NCBI RefSeq assembly: GCF_001612845.1
Contig: NZ_BDBF01000056.1
Coordinates: 1-52,248, forward strand
Origin: Nocardia elegans NBRC 108235
GTDB lineage: Bacteria; Actinomycetota; Actinomycetes; Mycobacteriales; Mycobacteriaceae
DNA length: 52,248 nt
Direction: 5' to 3'
Position 1 is the first letter of the stretch. Every line of letters starts with the position of its first letter. The notes below the pieces were generated by a model, which was not told where the DNA came from, ran no database searches, and was given only the letters and a program-made list of their open reading frames with translations. Both the position numbers and the translations under genes were made by a program. This document shows positions 17,097 through 25,285 of this stretch, in pieces.

Positions 17097-17612
17097 ATGA
17101 CAGCGACCACCGCCACCGCCACCTCGACCACCTCCGGCTTCGCGACCGGTTCCCTGATCGGCGCGACCGTCACCACCGGCCTGCTGGCCGGCGTCTTCTA
17201 CGCCTACGCCAGCTCGGTGATGCTCGCGCTGCGTCAGCTCGACGACCGCACCTTCGTGGACGTGATGAACCGGATCAACACCGTCATCGTCAATCCGGTC
17301 TTCATGCTGAGCTTCCTCGGTTCGGTCGCCTTCACCGGCCTCGCCGCCGTCCTGTACTGGCGCACCGACCAGCGCACCGTGCTGTGGTGGGTTCTCCTCG
17401 CCCTGGCCCTCAACGTGATCAGCTTCCTCATCACCTCGGGCGGCAACGTGCCCCTGAACAACCAGCTTGCCGACACCTCCTCCGGCGATTTCGCCGCCCT
17501 GCGCCACCAGTTCGAAGGCCCCTGGATCACCCTCAACATCCTGCGCGCCCTCGCCAGCACCGGCGCCCTCGGCGTCCTCGCCTGGGCCCTGCGCACCACG
17601 AACAAGGGGTGA
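17097..17612 (+). CDS. DUF1772 (anthrone oxygenase-like) membrane protein
   Basis: 171 aa with four predicted membrane helices at about residues 18-42, 62-82, 90-112 and 148-166. A Thr/Ala/Ser-rich N-terminus precedes them. The segment FEGPWITLNILRALAS and the conserved Asn in NVPLNNQLA match the DUF1772 family, whose members include small anthrone-oxygenase-like proteins and many of unknown role. TGTACT lies 6 nt before the ATG without a Shine-Dalgarno. Function is not assignable. It may be unrelated to the ECF42 cassette that starts 138 bases downstream. Confidence 0.65.
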   Translation: MTATTATATSTTSGFATGSLIGATVTTGLLAGVFYAYASSVMLALRQLDDRTFVDVMNRINTVIVNPVFMLSFLGSVAFTGLAAVLYWRTDQRTVLWWVLLALALNVISFLITSGGNVPLNNQLADTSSGDFAALRHQFEGPWITLNILRALASTGALGVLAWALRTTNKG

Positions 17613-17672
17613 GGGCCTTGGTGACCTGCCATAATGCGGCCGGAAAAAACTTTCGGAAAATTTCGGCTGCCG

Positions 17673-17700
17673 TGTCGATCCATAGTGGGTGCCGTTCGAC
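17673..17700 (+). promoter_or_regulatory. Candidate ECF42 sigma-factor promoter
   Basis: TGTCGA (17673-17678), 18 nt, CGAC (17697-17700), placed about 50 nt before the YCII gene. ECF42 sigma factors are reported to recognise TGTCGA at -35 and CGA(C/T) at -10, usually in front of their own DGPF/YCII-sigma operon. The match and position suggest autoregulation by the sigma factor encoded at 18181. The motif description is from memory of the ECF42 literature. Confidence 0.6.
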
Positions 17701-17750
17701 CTAGGGGTGAGAGGGTCCGCAGGGGATCCGCCAGACGAAGGAGACACACC

Positions 17751-18167
17751 ATGAAGTACATGCTGATCATGCGCGCCACGGACGAGGCCTACGCGAGCAT
17801 GGGCGAGGTCGATTTCGACACCGTGCTGGAGACGATGGGCAAGTTCAACGACGAGTTGATCCGGGCGGGCGTGCTGCTCGCGGCGGAGGGGCTCGACCCC
17901 GCCGACAGTGTGGTGGTCGATTACGACGCGGAGACCCCGGTCGTCACCGACGGTCCCTACGGCGAGACCAAGGAACTGTTCGGCGGGTTCTATCTTCTCA
18001 ACGTCGCCTCGAAGGAGGAGGCGATCGAGTGGGCGAAGCGGATGCCGGTCATCGTCAAGGGGTGCAAGACCGAGATCCGGCGGGTGCCCACGATCGACGA
18101 ATTCCCACAGGACAACGTGTGGATTCAGAAGGAGCGGGCATGGCGCGAGGCCACCGGGCAGCTCTGA
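17751..18167 (+). CDS. YCII-related (DGPF) protein paired with ECF42 sigma factor
   Basis: 138-aa dimeric ferredoxin-like fold of the YCII family. The DGPF-type signature is VTDGPYGETKE, with Asp67-Gly68-Pro69-Tyr70, and the ending is GCKTEIRRVP. Proteins of this type are almost always encoded next to ECF42 sigma factors. They are not classical anti-sigma factors, and their role is unsettled. GAAGGAG 9 nt upstream of the ATG is a strong ribosome site. It is followed after 13 nt by the sigma factor gene, and an ECF42-type promoter precedes it, so the two form a small operon. Confidence 0.85.
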   Translation: MKYMLIMRATDEAYASMGEVDFDTVLETMGKFNDELIRAGVLLAAEGLDPADSVVVDYDAETPVVTDGPYGETKELFGGFYLLNVASKEEAIEWAKRMPVIVKGCKTEIRRVPTIDEFPQDNVWIQKERAWREATGQL

Positions 18168-18180
18168 GCGGAACCTCCGG

Positions 18181-19470
18181 ATGACGGCCGATCCCACCGG
18201 ACGCGAGGCGGTCGCCGCGGTGTGGCGGATCGAATCCGCGCGCATCGTCGGCGCCCTCGCCCGCTACACCGGCGATTTCGCCCTCGCGGAGGATCTGGCG
18301 CAGGAAGCACTGGCCGAGGCGCTGGTCACCTGGCCGCGGGAGGGGACACCGCGCAATCCGGCCGGCTGGCTGCTCACCGTGGGGCGGCGCCGCGCGATCG
18401 ACAGCTTCCGCCGCCGCTCCGCCCTCGACGATCGCTACGCCGCCCTCGCCCACGATCTGGGCGAGGGCGGTGTGCTGACCGGCGGGCCCGGTTCGGATCC
18501 GATGCGTGCGGCAGCCGAACCGCTGTGGGATCCCGATCGCATCGACGACGACGTGCTGGCCCTGATCTTCACGGCATGCCATCCGGTGCTCTCCCGCGAG
18601 GCGCGGGTGGCCCTGACGCTGCGGGTGGTCGGCGGTCTCACCAGCGACGAGATCGCCAGAGCGTTCCTCGTCCCGGCCGCGACGGTTCAGGCGCGGATCA
18701 CCCGGGCGAAGAAAACGCTTGCCGCCGAAAATATTCCGTTCGCCGTGCCGGAGGCGAGTGAGCGCGCTGCCCGCCTGGGCTCGGTGCTCAGCGTGATCTA
18801 CCTGATCTTCACCGAAGGTTCGTCGGCGAGCTCGGGCACCGAACTGATCCGCTTCGATCTGGCCGGGGAAGCACAGCGGCTGGCACGGGTGCTGTCCCAC
18901 CTGATGCCGGACGAGCCGGAGGTGTACGGACTGCTGGCTCTGCTCGAGCTGACCGCGGCCCGCTTCCCCGCGCGGACGGGCCCGGACGGCGAGCCGGTGC
19001 TGCTGGAGGATCAGGACCGGCGGCGCTGGGACCGTGCGGCGATCCGGCGTGGCCGCGCCGCCCTCACCCGTGCCGGACAGGCCGGCCGCGGACTGGGCTA
19101 TTACGGCGTGCAGGCCGCGATCGCCGAATGCCACGCCGTCGCCGGCTCGGTCGCCGACACCGACTGGGACCGGGTGGTGAGCCTCTACGAAGCGCTGGGC
19201 CGCCTCGCCCCGTCACCGGTGGTCGAGCTGAACCGGGCGGTCGCGGTCGCGATGGCGAAGGGCCCCGACGCCGGACTCGCGATCGTGGACGGTCTGCGCG
19301 CCGAGGGCGCACTGCCGAATTCCCAACTGCTGCCCACGGTTCGGGGTGAGCTGCTCGCCCGCCTCGGCCGCACGGGTGAAGCCCGCGAGGAATGGGAGCT
19401 GGCGGTGCGCCTGTGCGGCAACGACCGAGAGCGTGCGGTATTGCACCGCAAGCTCGACGACCTCCGCTGA
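18181..19470 (+). CDS. ECF42-group RNA polymerase sigma factor
   Basis: 429-aa extracytoplasmic-function sigma factor with a long C-terminal extension. Region 2 spans about residues 14-80 (GDFALAEDLAQEALAEAL, NPAGWLLTVGRRRAID). Region 4 spans about 124-180 (TACHPVLSREARVALTLR, LTSDEIARAFLVPAATVQAR). The remaining ~240 residues are a helical, TPR-like extension (DUF6596 type; YLIFTEGSS, GYYGVQAAIAECHA, LNRAVAVAM) characteristic of ECF41/42-like groups; the linked DGPF gene points to ECF42. No anti-sigma gene is nearby, in keeping with control through the extension. ATG at 18181 has GGAACC upstream. Confidence 0.87.
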   Translation: MTADPTGREAVAAVWRIESARIVGALARYTGDFALAEDLAQEALAEALVTWPREGTPRNPAGWLLTVGRRRAIDSFRRRSALDDRYAALAHDLGEGGVLTGGPGSDPMRAAAEPLWDPDRIDDDVLALIFTACHPVLSREARVALTLRVVGGLTSDEIARAFLVPAATVQARITRAKKTLAAENIPFAVPEASERAARLGSVLSVIYLIFTEGSSASSGTELIRFDLAGEAQRLARVLSHLMPDEPEVYGLLALLELTAARFPARTGPDGEPVLLEDQDRRRWDRAAIRRGRAALTRAGQAGRGLGYYGVQAAIAECHAVAGSVADTDWDRVVSLYEALGRLAPSPVVELNRAVAVAMAKGPDAGLAIVDGLRAEGALPNSQLLPTVRGELLARLGRTGEAREEWELAVRLCGNDRERAVLHRKLDDLR

Positions 19471-19495
19471 GGCCCACACGATCCCGACAGCCCCG

Positions 19496-21235
19496 TCACG
19501 CGGCGGTGAGAAAGCGTCCCGTGCGCTGCGAACCCAGCACCGGCGCGGCCGTACCGCTGCCGAAAACGTAACGGCCGCCGACGAATACGGCATTCACCGT
19601 GTCGTCGTTGCGGTTGACCATGCGCGACAGATTGCCGAAGTACGGCATCGTCTGTTCGGTGTAGCGTTCGAGTCCCCCGTCCAGCCTGGTCGGGTCGATC
19701 ACCACCGCATCGGCGCGGTCCCCGACGCGCAGATGCCCCGCGTCGAGCCCGTACCAATCGGCCAGTTCCCCGGTGAGCCGGTGCACCGCATGTTCCACCG
19801 ACATGAACGGGCGGCCCGCCAACTCGGCGTCGCGCACCCGGCGCAGCAGCCGCAGCCCGAAGTTGTAGAAGGCCATATTGCGCAGATGCGCACCGGCGTC
19901 GGAGAAGCCGAGCTGCATCCCGGGGTCGGCGGCGAAGCGATCCAGCACGCCCGGCCGATGGTTGGAGATCGTGGTGCGCCAGCGCACCTTCGGCCCGTAC
20001 TCCACCACCAGATCGAGAAACGCGTCGACCGGATGCACTCCCCCACGTTCCACGCCGACCTGACCGAAGGTCTTGCCGACGACCGAGCTGTCCGGGCATT
20101 CCACGATCTCGGCGTCGAAGAAGTCGCGATGCCAGACCCGCGGGCCGAACTTGCGGTCGTAATCCTTGCGGAACTGGCGGCGGTAACTCTCGCTCTGCAG
20201 CATCCGGTGGCGCTCGTCCAGCTGATTCGACAGGTGCAATGCCGCTGCGCCGGAACCGAATTCCTCGAACACCACCAGATCGATACCGTCGGCGTACACC
20301 TCGAACGGCACCGGCAGATGCTGGAAGCGGAAGTCACCGCCGCATGCGTTGATCGCCCGCGCCAATGCCGGAAATACGTGCGCCACCAGGGGAATCGCCT
20401 TGATGTCGGCCGCCGAGAGCAGACTCACCTTGAGGTGCGGCTGCCCGATTCCCAGACTCGACAGCGCCATCGCCAGCAGGCTGTGCGGCCGCGCCACATC
20501 GGGACCGCCCTGCAGTGCACGCCGGCGAGCCCGCAGGATCGAATTGAGCTGGTGCCGTTCGCGCATCGTCGCGTAGGTGGAGGGCAGGGTGCGGGAACGG
20601 CAGGTCTCGCCGTCGAGTTTGTCGAACATCAGCTGCTGCGAGGACATGCCGACGAAGCCGGCGTCGAGGGCCTCGTCCAGATGCCGGCGCATGGCGCTCA
20701 GCTCGCCGGCGGTCGGCTTCACCTCGGTGCGGGTGGCGCGGTCCAGGCCCATCTCCGCCGCGCGGATATCCGAATGCCCCAGGAACGCGGCCACATTCGG
20801 CCCCAGCGGCGAGGCATCCAGGGCGGCGGCGTATTCGTGTGCGTTGCGCCAGGTCTTGACATCACCGACCGCGTCGATCACATGCCCGCGCGGGATGGCC
20901 TCCACTCGTCCGAAGAGGTCGCCGGCGGTTTCGGCGCCGACGTGCACGGTGGACAGCGAACAGGAGCCGAGCAGTACGGTCGTGACACCGTGGCGCACCG
21001 ATTCCGACAGCGACGGATCCAGCAGGACCTCCACGTCGTAATGGGTGTGGATGTCGAGCATCCCGGGAATCACCCATTTGCCGGTGGCGTCGACGACGGT
21101 GTCGCAACCGGATTCGTCCAGGGGTTCGGCCGAGACGGCGGCCACCCGGCCGTCGCGAATGCCGACGTCGCGCACCGCCGACGGCGCGCCCGTGCCGTCG
21201 AACCAGATACCGCCCTTGATGATGCTGTCGTACAT
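19496..21235 (-). CDS. Amidohydrolase of the N-acyl-D-amino-acid deacylase type
   Basis: 579-aa metal-dependent hydrolase. The N-terminal GTGAPSAVRDVGIRDGRVAAV and WVIPGMLDIHTHYDVEV (His63 and His65 as metal ligands) are typical of Amidohydro_3/D-aminoacylase. The distal FSDAGAHLRNMAFY supplies the conserved Asp, and GDRADAVVIDP closes the composite beta-sandwich. No signal peptide. ATG at 21235 is preferred over an upstream in-frame start because GAGGA precedes it by about 5 nt. Third gene of an operon with an acyl-CoA ligase and an alcohol dehydrogenase, so an amide or carbamate in a catabolic route is possible, but the substrate is unknown. It converges with the ECF42 gene (25-bp gap). Confidence 0.82.
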   Translation of the reverse strand: MYDSIIKGGIWFDGTGAPSAVRDVGIRDGRVAAVSAEPLDESGCDTVVDATGKWVIPGMLDIHTHYDVEVLLDPSLSESVRHGVTTVLLGSCSLSTVHVGAETAGDLFGRVEAIPRGHVIDAVGDVKTWRNAHEYAAALDASPLGPNVAAFLGHSDIRAAEMGLDRATRTEVKPTAGELSAMRRHLDEALDAGFVGMSSQQLMFDKLDGETCRSRTLPSTYATMRERHQLNSILRARRRALQGGPDVARPHSLLAMALSSLGIGQPHLKVSLLSAADIKAIPLVAHVFPALARAINACGGDFRFQHLPVPFEVYADGIDLVVFEEFGSGAAALHLSNQLDERHRMLQSESYRRQFRKDYDRKFGPRVWHRDFFDAEIVECPDSSVVGKTFGQVGVERGGVHPVDAFLDLVVEYGPKVRWRTTISNHRPGVLDRFAADPGMQLGFSDAGAHLRNMAFYNFGLRLLRRVRDAELAGRPFMSVEHAVHRLTGELADWYGLDAGHLRVGDRADAVVIDPTRLDGGLERYTEQTMPYFGNLSRMVNRNDDTVNAVFVGGRYVFGSGTAAPVLGSQRTGRFLTAA

Positions 21236-21274
21236 GACAGTTCCTCTTTCACCCACCCGCCCCGGCGGGGCGCG

Positions 21275-22936
21275 TCAGATCTCTATCTCGCGCCGGACAA
21301 CCTTGCCGGTCGCATTGCGCGGCAACGGTTGTGCCGTGATCACCCAGCGGGCCGGCACCTTGAAATAGGCGAGCCGCTCGGCGGTGAAGGCCCGCAACTC
21401 GTCCTCGGTCACGGCGGCCGGATCGGCGACGACCACGACCGCGGCCACCTCCTGGCCCAGATCCGCATGCGGCACACCGAGTATCGCCGATTCCAGCACC
21501 GCGGGATGCTCGTCGAGCACATTCTCGATTTCGGTCGGGTACACGTTCTCCCCGCCACGCAGGATGAGATCCGATCGCCGACCCGAAAGACGCAGCCGTC
21601 CCTCCTCCAGGACGCCGAAATCGCCGGTGTGCAGCCATCTTTCGGCATCGATGGCGTTCGCGGTGGCGGCCGGATCGTTCCAGTAGCCGAGCATCACGTA
21701 CGGGCTGCGCACACAGATTTCGCCCTCCTCACCGTCGGGCAGCGTCCGGCCGTCCGGATCGCGAATCTCGATGCTCACGCCGATGATCGGCATCCCCACG
21801 GTGTCGGGGTGGGCGGCCAGCACCGGCGGTGTGGCCACCGTTGCCGCGGTACCGCTTTCGGTCAGTCCATAGCTCGTGGTGAGCGCGACCTCGGCCATCG
21901 GAAGTTCCCGGCGCAGCCGTTGATGGAAGGCGGGTGAGGACGGGGCGGCATTGAGCGAGAACGCCACCAGACTCGACAGGTCGTAGCGGGACAGGTCGTG
22001 TTCGAGCATGCGGCTGACCATCGTCGGCACCGCACCCCAGTTGGTCACCCGTTCCCGCTCCATCAGCGACAACACCCGCTGCGGGTCGAAGCTACCGGTG
22101 TTCATCACCACGGTCGCGCCCGTGGCCAGCCGCGGAATGATCAAATTGTGCAGGCTGGCGATATGAAACAGCGGTGAGGTCAACAGGAATCGGCGGTCGC
22201 TGGGCCCAGGGCCGAGCTGTTGCCCGCGGAAGGCGGCGGCCATGGCATCGGTGAAGCGGTGGTAGTCGCAGACGGCCAGCAGATTTCGCTGGGTGTGCAC
22301 GACGCCCTTGGGCCGGCCGCTCGTGCCGCTGGTGTACAGGATGACCGCCGGGTCGTCCTCCGCGATCGACACCTCCGGCGCCGGGCCGGGATGACCGGAG
22401 ATCAGCTGCGGCAGATCGGATTCCATGGTGATTACCGGAATATCGGTCGCCACCTCGGCCAGCAGCGCGGCGCGTTTGGCGTCGGCGACCACCACCGTCG
22501 GCTGGGTGTGCTCCAGACCGTAGGCGATTTCCCGCGGCGCCCACCACGCGTTGTAGCCGACCGGAATCGCGCCGAGCACCTGCGCCGCCCAGAAGGTCGT
22601 CACCCATTCGGGCGTGTTCGCGGCGAGGATCCCCACCCGATCACCCTTGCCGACACCGTAGCGATCGGCGAGTGCGCGCGCGAGAGCCGTTGCCGCGGCG
22701 CCGTGTTCGGCGAACGTGATCCGGCGGTCCGGGGTCACCAGATAGTCGTGGTCACCCCAGGCCGTACCCGCGTGGAACAGCTCGGCCATACTGCGCCGCC
22801 GATCGCGCATCACCGGAATCGGCGCGCCCAGAACCTCTTCGACCACCATCTCGAACGGCCCACCGGGACCGGTGAGGTCGGCGGTGATCCGGGCGGCGAT
22901 GGCCTGCGGGTCGGCAGCTCGCGTCATAACCTTCAC
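21275..22936 (-). CDS. Acyl-CoA synthetase (AMP-dependent ligase)
   Basis: 553-aa ANL-superfamily enzyme that activates a carboxylic acid through an acyl-adenylate to its CoA thioester. The P-loop YTSGTSGRPKGVVHTQRN is at 201-218, followed by YGLTESG, the hinge region GDFGVLEEGRLRLSGRRSD, and the catalytic Lys545 in PRNATGKVVRR. Resembles medium/long-chain fatty acid CoA ligases (FadD type); chain specificity cannot be read. GTG at 22936 (MKVMTRAAD) and ATG at 22927 are both possible, and neither has a strong ribosome site. The upstream dehydrogenase ends 7 nt before, so the genes are co-transcribed. Confidence 0.88.
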   Translation of the reverse strand: MKVMTRAADPQAIAARITADLTGPGGPFEMVVEEVLGAPIPVMRDRRRSMAELFHAGTAWGDHDYLVTPDRRITFAEHGAAATALARALADRYGVGKGDRVGILAANTPEWVTTFWAAQVLGAIPVGYNAWWAPREIAYGLEHTQPTVVVADAKRAALLAEVATDIPVITMESDLPQLISGHPGPAPEVSIAEDDPAVILYTSGTSGRPKGVVHTQRNLLAVCDYHRFTDAMAAAFRGQQLGPGPSDRRFLLTSPLFHIASLHNLIIPRLATGATVVMNTGSFDPQRVLSLMERERVTNWGAVPTMVSRMLEHDLSRYDLSSLVAFSLNAAPSSPAFHQRLRRELPMAEVALTTSYGLTESGTAATVATPPVLAAHPDTVGMPIIGVSIEIRDPDGRTLPDGEEGEICVRSPYVMLGYWNDPAATANAIDAERWLHTGDFGVLEEGRLRLSGRRSDLILRGGENVYPTEIENVLDEHPAVLESAILGVPHADLGQEVAAVVVVADPAAVTEDELRAFTAERLAYFKVPARWVITAQPLPRNATGKVVRREIEI

Positions 22937-22943
22937 TTTCTGC

Positions 22944-23984
22944 TTACGGGATGAGCACGGCGCGACCGCGGATCAGGCCCCGGTCGAGTCGTTCGAATGC
23001 GGCGGGGCCCTCGGCGAGGTCGAAACGTTCCACCGACACGTCGATGGCGCCGCGCTGCGCGAGCGCGACCGACGCGTACAGGTCACTTCTGGTGCCGCCG
23101 TAGGACTTTCGGACGGTGGCTCCCCAAGGCAGGCCGGGCCCACCGGCGGGTCCGGCGTCGATGCCCGGAATTCCGCCGTCGAGTCCCACCATCCGGTAGG
23201 CGCCGTTCGGCGCGACCGATTCGACGGCGAGTTTCGCGGTGGCGTCGTTGCCGACGAAGTCGAATACGGCCTCGGCGCCCCGGCCGTCGGTGCAGTCCAG
23301 AATGCGGGCGGCGGTCTTCTCGTCGGCCGTCAGGGTGAGATCGGCGCCGCATGCCGTGGCGAGTTCCAGTTTCTCCGGGGAGATGTCGACCGCGATGATG
23401 CGGCAGGCGGTGGTGGCCTTCAAGATCTGCACCGCCACATGTCCGAGCCCGCCGATGCCGATCGCGACGGCGGTGGCGCCGGGCCGCAACTGATCGGCGG
23501 CGCCGCGGATGGCGTGATACGGCGTGAGTGCCGCATCGGCCAACGGCGCCGCCCTCGCGAAGTCCAGCTCGCCGATCGGCACGAACGAATTCGCCGGAAT
23601 GCGAACGTATTCCGCCATTCCCCCGTCTGGTCCGAGGCCGGGGCACGGCGGCATCGCGGTGCGACCGGCCGCCAGACAGACGTTCTCGTTACCGCTCACG
23701 CATTCCCGGCACACGCCACAGGACCAGCACAGGTAGACCAGCCCCCGCTCCCCCGCGCGACGCCCCTCGACCTCGGTGCCGACCGCCTCGATGGTTCCGG
23801 CGATCTCGTGTCCCATCGTCAGCGGATCCTCGCGCAGCGGGAACGGCAATCCGAGAACGAAGGAGTCCGAATGGCAGATTCCGGCCGCCCCGACCTTCAA
23901 CAGCAGATCGGCGGGTCCGATCTCGGGGATCGGGACTTCGCGAAGCTCCAGCGTGCCGGGCCCGGTCAATTGCAATGCGCGCAT
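22944..23984 (-). CDS. Zinc-dependent alcohol dehydrogenase
   Basis: 346-aa medium-chain dehydrogenase that interconverts an alcohol and aldehyde or ketone with NAD(P). Catalytic zinc ligands are Cys37 and His59-Glu60 (GHEIAGTIEAVG). The structural zinc site is Cys89, Cys92, Cys95 and Cys103. The Rossmann motif is AIGIGGLGHVAVQ. ATG at 23984 is supported by GAGGA about 9 nt upstream. First gene of the dehydrogenase - CoA ligase - amidohydrolase operon, divergent from tetR over a perfect palindrome, so probably repressed by that TetR. Missing from the operon is an aldehyde dehydrogenase to link its product to the ligase. Confidence 0.88.
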   Translation of the reverse strand: MRALQLTGPGTLELREVPIPEIGPADLLLKVGAAGICHSDSFVLGLPFPLREDPLTMGHEIAGTIEAVGTEVEGRRAGERGLVYLCWSCGVCRECVSGNENVCLAAGRTAMPPCPGLGPDGGMAEYVRIPANSFVPIGELDFARAAPLADAALTPYHAIRGAADQLRPGATAVAIGIGGLGHVAVQILKATTACRIIAVDISPEKLELATACGADLTLTADEKTAARILDCTDGRGAEAVFDFVGNDATAKLAVESVAPNGAYRMVGLDGGIPGIDAGPAGGPGLPWGATVRKSYGGTRSDLYASVALAQRGAIDVSVERFDLAEGPAAFERLDRGLIRGRAVLIP

Positions 23985-24046
23985 CTTCTGATTCCTCACC
24001 GCGGCGTTCGGCGGCAGCGCCGGACGTGACGTGGCACACACGGTAG

Positions 24047-24075
24047 CACTCACTGGACACAGCGTCCAGTGAGTG
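24047..24075. promoter_or_regulatory. Perfect 12-bp inverted repeat, probable TetR operator
   Basis: Arms CACTCACTGGAC (24047-24058) and GTCCAGTGAGTG (24064-24075) are exact reverse complements separated by ACAGC. The repeat sits between the divergent dehydrogenase operon and tetR. It covers the region where the tetR -35 would lie, given TATCAT at 24086-24091. Size and placement are typical of TetR-family operators controlling both directions. Confidence 0.8.
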
Positions 24076-24085
24076 TGCGGGCGTC

Positions 24086-24091
24086 TATCAT
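24086..24091 (+). promoter_or_regulatory. Leaderless -10 box of tetR
   Basis: TATCAT ends 7 nt before the ATG at 24099 and no ribosome-binding sequence intervenes, which fits leaderless transcription. The operator palindrome lies immediately upstream, over the -35 position. Confidence 0.5.
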
Positions 24092-24098
24092 CGACGTC

Positions 24099-24719
24099 AT
24101 GCCTTCGGAATCGACCGCCCGGCGCGGGTCGCTGCGCGATGAGCAGAAGCGGGCGACGCGGATGCGCATCGTGGAGGAGGCACGGCAGTTGTTCGTGCGC
24201 GAGGGCTATCTGGGAGTGCGTGTCGACGACATCGCGGCCGCGGTCGGCTGCAGCCGCGCCACGTTCTATCTGCACTTCACCGGTAAGACCGAGGTGTTGC
24301 GGGCGATCGCCGAACAGGGCACGCTCGCCAGCGTCCAATTCTTCTACCGGGATCTGGATCGGGTCCTGGCCACCGGTTCCCGCGCGGAGTTCACCACGTG
24401 GATGCGCCGGGCCATCGAATGGTTCTTCGACAACAAGGATCTGCTCCCCGCGTGGGACGAGGCGACCGCGCTCGAACCGGAGTTCCGCGACCTCGCGCGC
24501 GAGGGCATCATGCAGCTCGCCGACGGGATGCCGGCCTATTTGGCGCGCTGGCCCGAGGCCCGCCGCGACGAAGCGCGCCTGCGCATCGAGCTACTGGTGG
24601 CGCAGCTGGAACGCTTCTTCACCCGGTGGGCGATGCAGGGCACGATCGAGGTCACCGCGGCCGCGGCCGCCGAAGTCCTCACCGATATCTGGTTCCCCGC
24701 CCTGCAGGCGCCCGAATAG
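24099..24719 (+). CDS. TetR-family transcriptional regulator of the adjacent operon
   Basis: 206 aa. The N-terminal helix-turn-helix is clear: RIVEEARQLFVREGYLGVRVDDIAAAVGCSRATFYLHFTGKTEVL, about residues 27-71. The C-terminal part is a helical ligand-binding domain with Trp/Phe-rich stretches (MRRAIEWFFDNKDLLPAWDEA), consistent with a hydrophobic ligand. It is divergent from the dehydrogenase-ligase-amidohydrolase operon with a 12-bp palindrome between, so it is the likely local repressor, with an acyl-CoA or alcohol-derived inducer a reasonable guess. Converges with the TfoX-N gene over 23 bp. Confidence 0.87.
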   Translation: MPSESTARRGSLRDEQKRATRMRIVEEARQLFVREGYLGVRVDDIAAAVGCSRATFYLHFTGKTEVLRAIAEQGTLASVQFFYRDLDRVLATGSRAEFTTWMRRAIEWFFDNKDLLPAWDEATALEPEFRDLAREGIMQLADGMPAYLARWPEARRDEARLRIELLVAQLERFFTRWAMQGTIEVTAAAAAEVLTDIWFPALQAPE

Positions 24720-24742
24720 CGCCGGCCGACAACATCTTCCGG

Positions 24743-25078
24743 CTATTTCGGCGGTAACGTCCGGGCATATCCGAGCCCACGGTCCAGCCAGGTGTGCAGC
24801 ACCTCGTCGTCGTCGAGATACTCCGGCGCCACCCGCAGCCAGTTCCGCATCTCCCGTCCGCCCATCACCATCGGCGCGACCGCGGAGCCGTCGATGAGTT
24901 CCTCGGCCTGCGCGGGATCGACCCGGACCAGCAGTCCGCCCTGCCCGCTCGCCGCCACCGCCATATTGCCGCCGACCAAAAAGGCCAGCCCGCCGAACAT
25001 GCGCTTTTCGACCGTCTCGGTCACGGCGGGCCCGAGCAGGTCCCGGATCCGCTCCGCCAACTCCTCGTCATAGGCCAT
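24743..25078 (-). CDS. TfoX N-terminal domain protein
   Basis: 111-aa protein consisting only of the TfoX/Sxy N-terminal fold: EELAERIRDLLGP, VEKRMFGGLAFLVGGNMAVAA, LLVRVDP and the closing GREMRNWLRVAPE. In gamma-proteobacteria two-domain TfoX proteins activate competence genes. Stand-alone N-domains are common in actinobacteria, with no established role there. Start ATG at 25078 gives MAYDEELAERI; ribosome site weak. Nothing in the neighbourhood suggests competence. Confidence 0.78.
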   Translation of the reverse strand: MAYDEELAERIRDLLGPAVTETVEKRMFGGLAFLVGGNMAVAASGQGGLLVRVDPAQAEELIDGSAVAPMVMGGREMRNWLRVAPEYLDDDEVLHTWLDRGLGYARTLPPK

Positions 25079-25194
25079 ACGGCATTCTCACACCGGGCAC
25101 CGACAGGTTCGGCCGCGATGCCGCGGCGGCCCGTCCGAAGAATTCACCGAGAATTCGCGCCCGTGGGAATCCGCAGCGGTTGCTCCGGTCCGAT

Positions 25195-25214
25195 GGTTGG
25201 ACCAGCATCCAACC
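25195..25214. repeat. Hairpin/palindrome upstream of the metallophosphoesterase gene
   Basis: GGTTGGA (25195-25201) and TCCAACC (25208-25214) form a perfect 7-bp inverted repeat with a 6-nt loop, about 75 bp before the phosphoesterase start. It could be an operator or an mRNA leader hairpin; no regulator can be named. Confidence 0.4.
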
Positions 25215-25285
25215 TCATGCGGAATCGCTTGAATCCAGCCGGTGACATCCTCGATACCGGAATCCCCGAGCAGTTGGCCGCCACC

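Noticed and set aside
19346..21937. An 863-codon plus-strand frame
   Set aside because: It is antisense to the amidohydrolase and part of the acyl-CoA ligase, both with clear motifs; the translation is compositionally typical of an antisense shadow.
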